A DNA stretch of 62,999 bases from Planctomycetota bacterium. Its GTDB lineage: Bacteria; Planctomycetota; Planctomycetia; Isosphaerales; Isosphaeraceae. The notes beneath the pieces are model-generated. The model saw only the letters and a list, made by a program, of their open reading frames with translations. It did not search any database and was not told the origin of the DNA. The translations under genes and the position numbers were made by a program. Shown here piece by piece: positions 55,558 to 62,999 of this stretch (the first letter of the stretch is position 1; each line of letters begins with the position of its first letter). The DNA lies in contig JAJYWB010000032.1 in NCBI GenBank assembly GCA_021791715.1, positions 1-62,999 of the forward strand, in the 5' to 3' direction.

Positions 55558-58500
55558 TTATTCGAGGGTGATCGTTTCGTCAAGGTTGATCAGCGCTCGG
55601 GCGACGACGGTCCAGGCGGCGAGGCGAGCGGGGGATTCTCCCGAGGGTAGATCGGGAGGGTGCGCCGGATCGTTCGCGGCGATATCCCACGGTTTGGCTT
55701 CGGGGTCGGCGAACCTTCGTTCGTTGCGTCGGAAGAGCAATAAAAGCGTGGCCGATTCGAATTCGGTCGGTCGCCGCGCCAGGGTGCGTCGGAAGGCGTA
55801 TTCGAGCCGCGATTGGTCGTCGGCGCCCCCTTGATCGATCGTCAATTTGGCGAGCGCCCGCGCGCATTCCATGAAGATCGGTTCGTTTAAAGTGACGAGA
55901 GCTTGCAGCGGCGTGTTCGACCGCGTTCGGCGGGCGCACGCGAAATCGCCGTTGGGGGCGTCGAACGTTTGGAGCGCGGGATACGGGACCGAGCGATATC
56001 GGAACGTGTACAACGATCGACGGTAGCGATCCGATCCCGTCGATTCCCGCCAAACCTTGGGACCGTAACTGACGGGAGGCTCGAAGAGAAATTGGGGAGC
56101 GGGTGGGTGGACGCTCGGACCGCCGATTTTCTCGTTCAAAAGCCCGCTCGCGGCAAGCGCGACGTCGCGCGCGATCTCGGCGTCGAGCCGATAACGAGGC
56201 CCGCGCGCCAGTAGGCGATTCGCCGGATCGCGTTCGCGTAATTCTTTGGTGATGCGCGACGATTGCCGGTATGTGTTTGATAAAGAGATCCATTTTTGAA
56301 GCGTCTTAACGCTCCAGCCCGCGTTCATAAATTCAACCGAGAGTCGATCGAGGAGTTCGGGATGCGAAGGAGGATCGCATTGCGTTCCCAGATCTTCGCT
56401 CGTGCTTACGATTCCGGTTCCGAACCGAGCCTGCCAGATTCGATTGACGATCGATCGCGCCGCGGTCGGCGATCGTCGATCGACGAGCCGCCGCGCCAGC
56501 GTGAGGCGATTCTTCGGCTCGGCGGGAGAAAGCGGCTCGAAAAGCGCCGGCATTCCGGGCTCGACGCGCGTTTTGGGTTTGAGAAAATCGCCCCGTTCGA
56601 GCAGATAAGTAACCCTCGGACGATCGCTCTCTTTAAGCGTGAGTTGAGACGCGCCGACGGGATGTGAACGCCAAAGCGCTTCAATCTGATCATGAATCGA
56701 TCGGCGTTCGGGTAAAGTCGCGCTCCAAACCGCGAAGATCGCGTCGTTCGATTCGGCGGATCGCTTTTCAAACGGCTCGGCGAGGATCGAGCGAATCGCC
56801 GGAGAGACCGGAACGATCGAAGGATCCACACGTTCCGTTATCGACAAACGAAAACGTCCCAGGTTGTTGGTTTGATTGTCGTCGCTGTTCCAGCCGCCGT
56901 GGTTCTGCGCGAGATAAAACGTGAGGATCGTTCCCCCGGAGTTTTCGATCGGTTTTTCGGCGACGAAAATCGCCTCGCGCGGTCGATCGCTTCGGCCCGG
57001 ACCGACGTCGATTCCCCACGCGGTCTCGTCTTTGCCGTCGATCGCCAGCGCGATCGGCCCCGTCGTCCTGTGTCGCTTGCTCCGATCGTTGAAGATCGGA
57101 GAGAGTTCGGTCTCGATCGGATTCACGTCGGCGAGCGCCGCTTTGAACTTGACCGGGATACGCTTGTCGGGGGCGTTCGCTGGGGCGGATTCGACCCGAA
57201 ATTCGGTGAGGGCGCACGTTCCGTCGATCGACCGGCCGGGCCCTCCCGCGGGAAGATTCGCGTCGAGCAAAAGTTCCAGCCGAAACGCCTCGACGCGGGG
57301 ACGATCGACGCGAACCGTCAGCTTAACCGTGTGCTTCGTCGGCGCGTAACCCTGCGCCAGAAGCGAGCCGTCGTCGAGAGGCAAGTACTTTTGGCCGCCC
57401 GTGGAGATGTCGTCGACTTCGGGGCGAACGATCGTCCACGCGGTTTGATCGGCGGCGATTCGTTTTTCCCATTCGGCCATTCTTATCTTCCAATCGGGAT
57501 GATCGGCTTTCCACGCTTCGTCGATCGCGCGAATTTTTTTCAGCAGTTCGATCCGCGCCCGGTTTTCGTCGGGAGTGTAAACCCGCACGTTCGCCTCGGC
57601 GCAATTGTTTAAAAAAGCGAACATACGATAATAATCGTCTTGGCCGATCGGATCGTACTTGTGCGAATGGCACTGGGCGCATTGGATCGTGAGGCCGAGG
57701 ATTCCCTTGCCGATCGCGTCCATCCGATCGAACATCGCCTCCATGCGGAATTGTTCGGGATCGACGCCCCCCTCCTCGTTGATCATCGAATTGCGCAGAT
57801 ATCCCGTTGCGACGATCTGATCCTGGGTCGGGTTTTCGAGCAGATCGCCCGCGAGTTGCTCGATCACGAATCGATCGTAAGGCAGATCGCGATTGAACGC
57901 CGAGACGACCCAATCGCGATAGAACCAAACTTCGCGCGGCTTGTCTTTTTCGAAGCCGTCGGAATCGGCGTAGCGGGCCGCGTCGAGCCAAAAGCGACCC
58001 CACCGTTCGCCGTAATGGGGCGAAGCGAGCAGGCGATCGACCTGTTTTTCATAGGCGTCGGCCGACGTGTCGGCGAGGAACGCGTCGACCTCGGCGATCG
58101 TCGGCGGCAGGCCGATCAAATCGAGGCTGAGCCTGCGAAGGAGCGTCGTTCGATCGGCCTCGGGGGAGGGTTCAAGCCCCTCTTTCTCCAAGCGGGCGAG
58201 GATGAACGAGTCGATCGTGTTCCGAGCCCAATCGACCCGACGCGTCTTGGGAACCTCGACGAGTTTGGGAGGATCGAACGCCCAGTGTCTTTTATAAGAA
58301 GCCCCGGATTCAATCCACGTTTTGATTCGATTAATATCTTCAGGTTTAAGCGGTTTACCGGTTTTGGCGGGGGGCATTTGGGCTTCGGGGTCGGTCGACG
58401 TGATTCGCGCGTAAAGTTCGCTCGCGGCGGGATCTCCCGGAACGACGGCGCGCTCGCCCGATTCTCCCGCGCCGAGCGCGCCCGCCGCGGTGTCGAGGCG

Positions 58501-58716
58501 AAGCTTCCCTTTGCGTCTCGCCTCGTCGGGACCGTGGCATTGAAAACAGTGATTGGATAGAATCGGTCGAACGTCGCGATCGAAATCGATCGTTTTCGTT
58601 TCGCCCGCCGAGATCGAATTAACTCTTATGCATGCGAACGCGATCAGAATCGCCGCCAAACCGAGCGATTTCCGACCGTTGGCCAAGGGAAAAGGAACGC
58701 CGACGCGGGTCAACAT
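55558..58716 (-). CDS. Planctomycete cytochrome (PSCyt1) DUF1549/DUF1553 protein
   Basis: A 1052-residue exported protein with a signal sequence (LGLAAILIAFACIRV) and an N-terminal c-type heme motif CFQCH at 57-61 in SNHCFQCHGPDEARRKGKL. DUF1549 follows (RNTIDSFILARLEKEGLEPS, LSLDLIGLPPT). A central 350-residue region has a beta-sandwich-like character, and DUF1553 is near the C-terminus (NRLTLARRLVDRRSPTAARS, WISLSNTYRQSS). The usual DUF1553 'TPLQALVTLNEP' motif is intact. The protein should bind heme outside the cytoplasm; its substrate is unknown. It is the first gene of the two-gene unit with DUF1501, and divergent from the next heme-protein gene. Confidence 0.93.
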   Translation of the reverse strand: MLTRVGVPFPLANGRKSLGLAAILIAFACIRVNSISAGETKTIDFDRDVRPILSNHCFQCHGPDEARRKGKLRLDTAAGALGAGESGERAVVPGDPAASELYARITSTDPEAQMPPAKTGKPLKPEDINRIKTWIESGASYKRHWAFDPPKLVEVPKTRRVDWARNTIDSFILARLEKEGLEPSPEADRTTLLRRLSLDLIGLPPTIAEVDAFLADTSADAYEKQVDRLLASPHYGERWGRFWLDAARYADSDGFEKDKPREVWFYRDWVVSAFNRDLPYDRFVIEQLAGDLLENPTQDQIVATGYLRNSMINEEGGVDPEQFRMEAMFDRMDAIGKGILGLTIQCAQCHSHKYDPIGQDDYYRMFAFLNNCAEANVRVYTPDENRARIELLKKIRAIDEAWKADHPDWKIRMAEWEKRIAADQTAWTIVRPEVDDISTGGQKYLPLDDGSLLAQGYAPTKHTVKLTVRVDRPRVEAFRLELLLDANLPAGGPGRSIDGTCALTEFRVESAPANAPDKRIPVKFKAALADVNPIETELSPIFNDRSKRHRTTGPIALAIDGKDETAWGIDVGPGRSDRPREAIFVAEKPIENSGGTILTFYLAQNHGGWNSDDNQTNNLGRFRLSITERVDPSIVPVSPAIRSILAEPFEKRSAESNDAIFAVWSATLPERRSIHDQIEALWRSHPVGASQLTLKESDRPRVTYLLERGDFLKPKTRVEPGMPALFEPLSPAEPKNRLTLARRLVDRRSPTAARSIVNRIWQARFGTGIVSTSEDLGTQCDPPSHPELLDRLSVEFMNAGWSVKTLQKWISLSNTYRQSSRITKELRERDPANRLLARGPRYRLDAEIARDVALAASGLLNEKIGGPSVHPPAPQFLFEPPVSYGPKVWRESTGSDRYRRSLYTFRYRSVPYPALQTFDAPNGDFACARRTRSNTPLQALVTLNEPIFMECARALAKLTIDQGGADDQSRLEYAFRRTLARRPTEFESATLLLLFRRNERRFADPEAKPWDIAANDPAHPPDLPSGESPARLAAWTVVARALINLDETITLE

Positions 58717-58940
58717 GGTGTGGGGCTCGTCGCTGAGTTCGCCGATTCCAGGTGGGATTCAAGGGATGCGGGCGTCGATGCCGTCGGTTTCAATCGCGAG
58801 GGAAATTCGCGTCGAAACCTTTCGGCGGTCGCCGACTTGAGTTTATCTTATCGGTTCTTCGTAAGTCGGGTCAACGCGCAACGGTTTTGAGGAATCGGCG
58901 GGTCCGATTCGCGGTGAAAACTAACCGGGGGAACGCGGAA

Positions 58941-61900
58941 ATGTCGCACGGTCGCGAGACGGGATCGATCGCTCGGAATTGGTTGATGATCGCCTCCGCG
59001 ATCATCGTTTTGGGGGCTTTATCGCCGATCTCGGCGTACGCCCAGATCTCCGCCGAGGAATCGGCGCGGAAGCTCAAGCCCGCCGAGGGGCTCGAAGCTT
59101 CGTTATGGGCCGCCGAACCGATGTTGATGAATCCCACCAACATGGACGTCGATTCGCGCGGCCGCGTGTGGATCACCGAGGGGCTCAATTACCGCCTGAC
59201 GCGTAATCGCGACAAGAAGCGGCAAGACGATTCGGATAAGATCAAAATTCTCGAGGATACCGACGGCGACGGCAAGGCCGATAAAATGACGGTCTTCGCC
59301 GATAAGATCTTTCCCGTACCGATGGGATTGGCGGTCGAGGAACATTACGGCAAAGACGGCAAATATCAGGGCTGTAAGGTTTACGTGGGGAACAGCCCCG
59401 ATTTGCTCGTTTTAGAGGATACCGACGGCGACGACAAGGCCGACAAACGGTACGCGCTTTTAACGGGTTTCGGCGGAATCGATTCGGATCACGGCGTGCA
59501 CGGGATGACTCTCGCTCTCGACGGCAAGCTTTATTTCACGCACGGCGACGGCTGCTGCTCGGTTCAGGTCGATCATTCCGAACGAACGCAGAATTTCAAC
59601 GTTCTCGATAAAAGCGGCCGACGCGTGTCGTCGTCGAATCTCGCCAACACGCTGCGGGTGAACCGCGACGGAACGATGTTCGAGATCCTCGCCGATCGCC
59701 AGCGGAACAATTATGAAACATGCTTGAATGCTTTTGGGAACAATTTTACAAGCGATAACGACGACGACGGCAATCGGGGTTGCCGCGTGATCTGGGTGAT
59801 GGACGGCGGTCATTACGGTTACCGGACGCCGGGAAGTCCGCGGCATTGGGGCGAGGACGTACCGGGGAACGTTCCCAAGATCGTCGGCACGGGGAACGGC
59901 AGCCCGTGCGGGGTGACCGTTTATGAAGGAACGCTTTTACCCGAAAAATATCAAGGAATGATTTTTGAAGCCGAGGCCGGAACGCGACAAATCAACGCGA
60001 TCGAGGTCGAGCGCCACGGAGCGGCTTTCCGCACGAGGCTCGGGGTTTTGCTCTCGAGCGACGATCCCTGGTTTCGCCCGGTCGATATGACCGCGGCGCC
60101 CGACGGTTCGCTGTTCGTCGCCGATTGGTACGACGCGGGAGTCGGCGGGCACGCGTTCCGCGATCAAACGACGGGACGCGTTTTCCGCGTGGCGCCGCGA
60201 GGGAATAAGTGGGCTCGCGTTCATTATGATTTCGGTTCGATCGCGGGGTTGATCGCGGCTCTCAAATCCCCCGTCGTCGCGACGCAAGACGCGGCCCGGC
60301 GCGGTTTGATCGTCTGGGGTAAAGATGCGATCACGCCCCTACGTGAGCTTTTCAAAACGGGTCGATCGATCGATCGAGCCCGTGCGCTCTGGGTTTTGCA
60401 CGCGATCGAGGGGGATTCCGCCGCGGTCGCGGCGCTTCATGATCACGACCCAAGAATTCGTGAACAGGCGGTGCGGATTTTAGGTCGCGACGTCAGTCGA
60501 GTCGGCGAGATTCGCGAGGAGGAATTTGCCGGGAAAACTGAAACCGCGAAGAACGGCGAGAATCTGGGCGAGATTTCGCCGCGCGGCGACGACGGCCGGT
60601 TCGGCTCGCGGCGCCGGTTCATCCAACCCAGAGCTGGATCACATTTACGAGAACTCGCCCCGCTCGTAGACGATCCCGACGCCGGCGTTCGCCGCGAACT
60701 GATTCTTTCGCTCCGCGACGTTCCTACCCAAGTCGATTCGGTCGGATCGATGTTGCTCAAATTGACCAAAAACTGGGACGGTCGCGACCGCTGGTATATC
60801 GAGGCGCTCGGGCTAGCTCTTCAAAAACGTGAAAGCGCTTTCCTTCAAAAGATCTTTCACGAATCGTTCTTCGGCGATCTGAATCTCGCCGCCGCCGGCA
60901 AAGAGAGCGGACTCGCCTTGCCTCCCTACTTCCCGGTCGATCGCAACGAGGCTTACATCGAGATCGGCGCCGCGGATCCGCCCGTCTCTCCGCTCTCAAA
61001 AACGCTCGGATTAATGTGGCGAGTTCATGTTCATGAAGTTTTGCCGTTATTAAGTTCGATCTTGCCGGCGCTCGAAAGCCCCGACTTGCGCGACGCCGCG
61101 GACGACGTTTTAAGGCGGCTCGACGATCCCTCGGGAGCGAAGATTCTGGCTCGCTCCGCGGTCGAAACCCGCGACACGGCGCGGAGGAATCAATTGCTTT
61201 CGCTCTTGGCGCGCAAGCTCGACGCCGATTGGGCGCAGGCTCGGGGCGACGAAGCGATCGTCGCGACGATCAAATCGGCGCTCGGCGATCCGTCGACGCG
61301 ACTTATGGGGATCGCGCTGACGACGGGAGAATCGCGTTATCTCGACGATCTGGCGCGGTTCGCCGCGGACGCTCGTTCGTCGGTCGAGTTAAGGGTCGCG
61401 GCGATCGATAAAATCGCGTCGATCCGAGTCGCCGAATCGGCCGAGATCGTCGCCGGGATCGTCGACGCGGCGCAAGGTAAAAAGGTTTCAACCCCCGAGG
61501 CCGAGGCCGCGTTGCGCGCGCTCGTTCGGCTTAAGGATTCGCGTGCTCGGCTGCTCGAAATCATTCAATCGGATCGGTATCCGACCGCGCTTCGAGCCGA
61601 GGCGTTGCGGCTTTCGGCGCAGCGGCGCGACGACGCGATCGAGTTGATCAAGCTGGCTCGGGAGAAGAAGCTTCCCGAGGCGCTCAAAACCGAGGCGACT
61701 TTCGTCCTCAACACCCACGCCGACGCGACCGTTCGCGAAGAGGCCGGCAAGATCCTGCCGATCGAATCGACCGTCGGTCGCAAGCTTCCTCCGCTGGAGA
61801 TGTTGCTCAGACGTCGCGGCGACGCCGCGCGGGGCGAGGCGGTTTTTCTTCGAGCCAATGGAACGTCTCAGACGGGCGCCGGAGCGATCGCGTGCGCGAG

Positions 61901-62738
61901 CTGCCACCGCGTTCAGGGGCGTGGACGCTGGGTCGGCCCCGATCTTTCGACGATCGGCGTGAAATACGGCAAGGAGGAGCTGTTGCGGTCGATCATCAAT
62001 CCCAACGCCGCGATCGGTTATAATTTCCGTACGACAGTCGTCGCGACGACCGACGGTCGTACGATCAGCGGAATTTTGATCGAGGAGGCGCCCGATCGAC
62101 TGACGCTCAAGAAGGCCGACGGCGAGCGGGTGACGATCAAAACGGGCGAAATCGACGAAAAAACGACGAGCGACGTTTCGCTGATGCCGCAGGGATTGGC
62201 GCAATCGATGACCGACCGCGAGCTGATCGATCTGCTCGCGTACTTGTCGTCGCTCCGCAAACCCGTGAGCATCGTCGGCCAATTTCAGGTTCTCGGGCCG
62301 ATCGGCGAAAAGAACGGGGTATTATCGCTTGATCCCAAAAACACGAATATATCGACGAATTCTCGTGTGAAAGGTTCCGACGGAGTCGAGTCGGGCCGGC
62401 GCCGCGTCGTCGCGAACGCCGAGGGGATCGTCGACGCGACGGGATCGACCGCCGACGTTCCGGGCGATTCACAATTCGTTTATCTGTACGCTCCGGTGGT
62501 TTCGCCGCTGAAGCAATCGGTTCGGTTGGTGATCGACGTCTCTTCCGAGGCGCGGGTTTGGGTCGACGGACGCGAGCTGAAAGTTGCTGAACGCAGCAAG
62601 GCGGACGATCCGATCGCGATCGAATTCGACCTCGCCGCGGGGAAGAATTCTCTCTTGATCCGTTTGCCGGCGGGGCCGACGGCGAAGCTTGTTGCGACAT
62701 TCGTCGCGGCGACTCCGATTGAATTCCAGGAGCGTTGA
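58941..62738 (+). CDS. Second PVC-type heme-binding propeller/HEAT protein
   Basis: A 1265-residue exported protein; ATG 58941 is followed by a signal peptide (WLMIASAIIVLGALSPISAYAQ). The beta-propeller has DMTAAPDGSLFVADWYD and EDTDGDGKADKMTVFADKIF calcium-loop-like motifs. A long HEAT region runs through about residues 430-960. The C-terminal cytochrome domain has CASCH at 985-989 (IACASCHRVQGRGRW), then PNAAIGYNFRTTVV and DVSLMPQGLAQSMTDRELID. A beta-rich tail (RLVIDVSSEARVWVDGREL) closes it. It is divergent from the DUF1549/1553 gene, with 224 bp between them that should hold both promoters. Confidence 0.9.
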   Translation: MSHGRETGSIARNWLMIASAIIVLGALSPISAYAQISAEESARKLKPAEGLEASLWAAEPMLMNPTNMDVDSRGRVWITEGLNYRLTRNRDKKRQDDSDKIKILEDTDGDGKADKMTVFADKIFPVPMGLAVEEHYGKDGKYQGCKVYVGNSPDLLVLEDTDGDDKADKRYALLTGFGGIDSDHGVHGMTLALDGKLYFTHGDGCCSVQVDHSERTQNFNVLDKSGRRVSSSNLANTLRVNRDGTMFEILADRQRNNYETCLNAFGNNFTSDNDDDGNRGCRVIWVMDGGHYGYRTPGSPRHWGEDVPGNVPKIVGTGNGSPCGVTVYEGTLLPEKYQGMIFEAEAGTRQINAIEVERHGAAFRTRLGVLLSSDDPWFRPVDMTAAPDGSLFVADWYDAGVGGHAFRDQTTGRVFRVAPRGNKWARVHYDFGSIAGLIAALKSPVVATQDAARRGLIVWGKDAITPLRELFKTGRSIDRARALWVLHAIEGDSAAVAALHDHDPRIREQAVRILGRDVSRVGEIREEEFAGKTETAKNGENLGEISPRGDDGRFGSRRRFIQPRAGSHLRELAPLVDDPDAGVRRELILSLRDVPTQVDSVGSMLLKLTKNWDGRDRWYIEALGLALQKRESAFLQKIFHESFFGDLNLAAAGKESGLALPPYFPVDRNEAYIEIGAADPPVSPLSKTLGLMWRVHVHEVLPLLSSILPALESPDLRDAADDVLRRLDDPSGAKILARSAVETRDTARRNQLLSLLARKLDADWAQARGDEAIVATIKSALGDPSTRLMGIALTTGESRYLDDLARFAADARSSVELRVAAIDKIASIRVAESAEIVAGIVDAAQGKKVSTPEAEAALRALVRLKDSRARLLEIIQSDRYPTALRAEALRLSAQRRDDAIELIKLAREKKLPEALKTEATFVLNTHADATVREEAGKILPIESTVGRKLPPLEMLLRRRGDAARGEAVFLRANGTSQTGAGAIACASCHRVQGRGRWVGPDLSTIGVKYGKEELLRSIINPNAAIGYNFRTTVVATTDGRTISGILIEEAPDRLTLKKADGERVTIKTGEIDEKTTSDVSLMPQGLAQSMTDRELIDLLAYLSSLRKPVSIVGQFQVLGPIGEKNGVLSLDPKNTNISTNSRVKGSDGVESGRRRVVANAEGIVDATGSTADVPGDSQFVYLYAPVVSPLKQSVRLVIDVSSEARVWVDGRELKVAERSKADDPIAIEFDLAAGKNSLLIRLPAGPTAKLVATFVAATPIEFQER

Positions 62739-62802
62739 GGAGTGGGAAAGCGATCAAACCGAAAGGCGCCGATTTCGATTGATTGAGCGGCTATCCGATG
62801 AT

Positions 62803-62999
62803 GGGAGGGCGAACCTCCTGGTGAGCCGTGGGTCTCGGATTTCGATCGCACAGACACCCGGTCTCATCCGACGGGAGGGCGAACCTCCTGGTGAGCCGTC
62901 GCGGCTTTGAGCGATGCGAAAACGAATACTTGTATCATCCGATGGGAGGGCGAACCTCCTGGTGAGCCGTCGCGGCTTTGAGCGATGCGAAAACGAATA
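62803..62999. repeat. Repeat arms at 70-71-bp spacing, cut by the window end
   Basis: Three arms (gggagggcgaacctcctggt, then gagccg) at 62803, 62873 and 62944, all in one direction. The last two share the following 46 bp (tcgcggctttgagcgatgcg and gaaaacgaata). The array continues past the window edge. Confidence 0.85.

Overview
This is a GC-rich bacterial chromosome segment, almost certainly from a planctomycete (phylum Planctomycetota). The diagnosis rests on gene families that are largely diagnostic of that group. These are two 'planctomycete cytochrome' operons (DUF1587/1592/1588/1585 paired with DUF1552, and DUF1549/DUF1553 paired with DUF1501), two giant PVC-type heme-binding propeller/HEAT proteins, an HYExAFE-type nuclease-like protein, a MoxR-DUF58-VWA-VWA operon, many Tat (RR) leaders, and the dispersed GGGAGGGCGAACCTCC repeat. 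The order cannot be resolved from the sequence alone. I see no prophage, insertion sequence, CRISPR array, rRNA or tRNA.

Layout. 1-660: inverted-repeat (REPIN-like) elements. 0.67-8.2 kb: YdcF-like protein, a small planctomycete family protein, stand-alone CoaB, UxaC-like isomerase, a secreted repeat protein, an HpaI-type aldolase and a two-helix membrane protein. 8.4-8.5 kb: a 27-bp tandem array. 8.6-14.4 kb: D-2-hydroxyacid dehydrogenase, MetH and a secreted Pro/Ala-rich protein. 14.5-17.5 kb (minus): EF-G-like GTPase and HisA. 18.0-20.0 kb: a TPP enzyme with a Tat leader whose stop codon lies inside a 55-bp tandem array running to 20.43 kb. 20.5-22.4 kb (minus): an SDR without its catalytic Tyr and a Tat-exported glycosylasparaginase homologue. 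22.7-28.9 kb (plus): HEAT lipoprotein, MutS2 without Smr, and a CbiMN-CbiQ-CbiO metal importer with a structured leader.

29.4-34.4 kb: DUF1592/DUF1552 operon with a strong terminator, then an esterase. 34.4-35.9 kb: a 162-bp duplication, a small lipoprotein and YraN. 35.9-39.1 kb (minus): bioB-bioF, a tiny membrane protein and the HYExAFE protein. 39.4-43.1 kb: the first PVC heme protein. 43.1-44.3 kb: a one-directional array of about 15 repeat arms. 44.7-46.5 kb: EF-P (Asn at the usual Lys site) and an M20 deacylase. 46.6-53.4 kb (minus): moxR, a possible small ORF, DUF58, BatA/VWA, VWA/GATase. 54.1-58.7 kb (minus): DUF1549/1553 and DUF1501 genes. 58.9-62.7 kb: the second PVC heme protein, then more repeat arms to the window edge.

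Functionally the window mixes housekeeping (MetH, HisA, BioB/BioF, CoaB, EF-P, MutS2) with planctomycete envelope machinery. A link exists between the Co/Ni importer and cobalamin-dependent MetH, though they are not adjacent. The most unusual signals are: the tandem arrays that grow out of gene 3' ends, the repeat arms in paired versus one-directional layouts, loss or change of key residues in three enzymes or factors (SDR, EF-P, EF-G-like), and the AT-rich dyad plus terminator in the leader of the metal importer.
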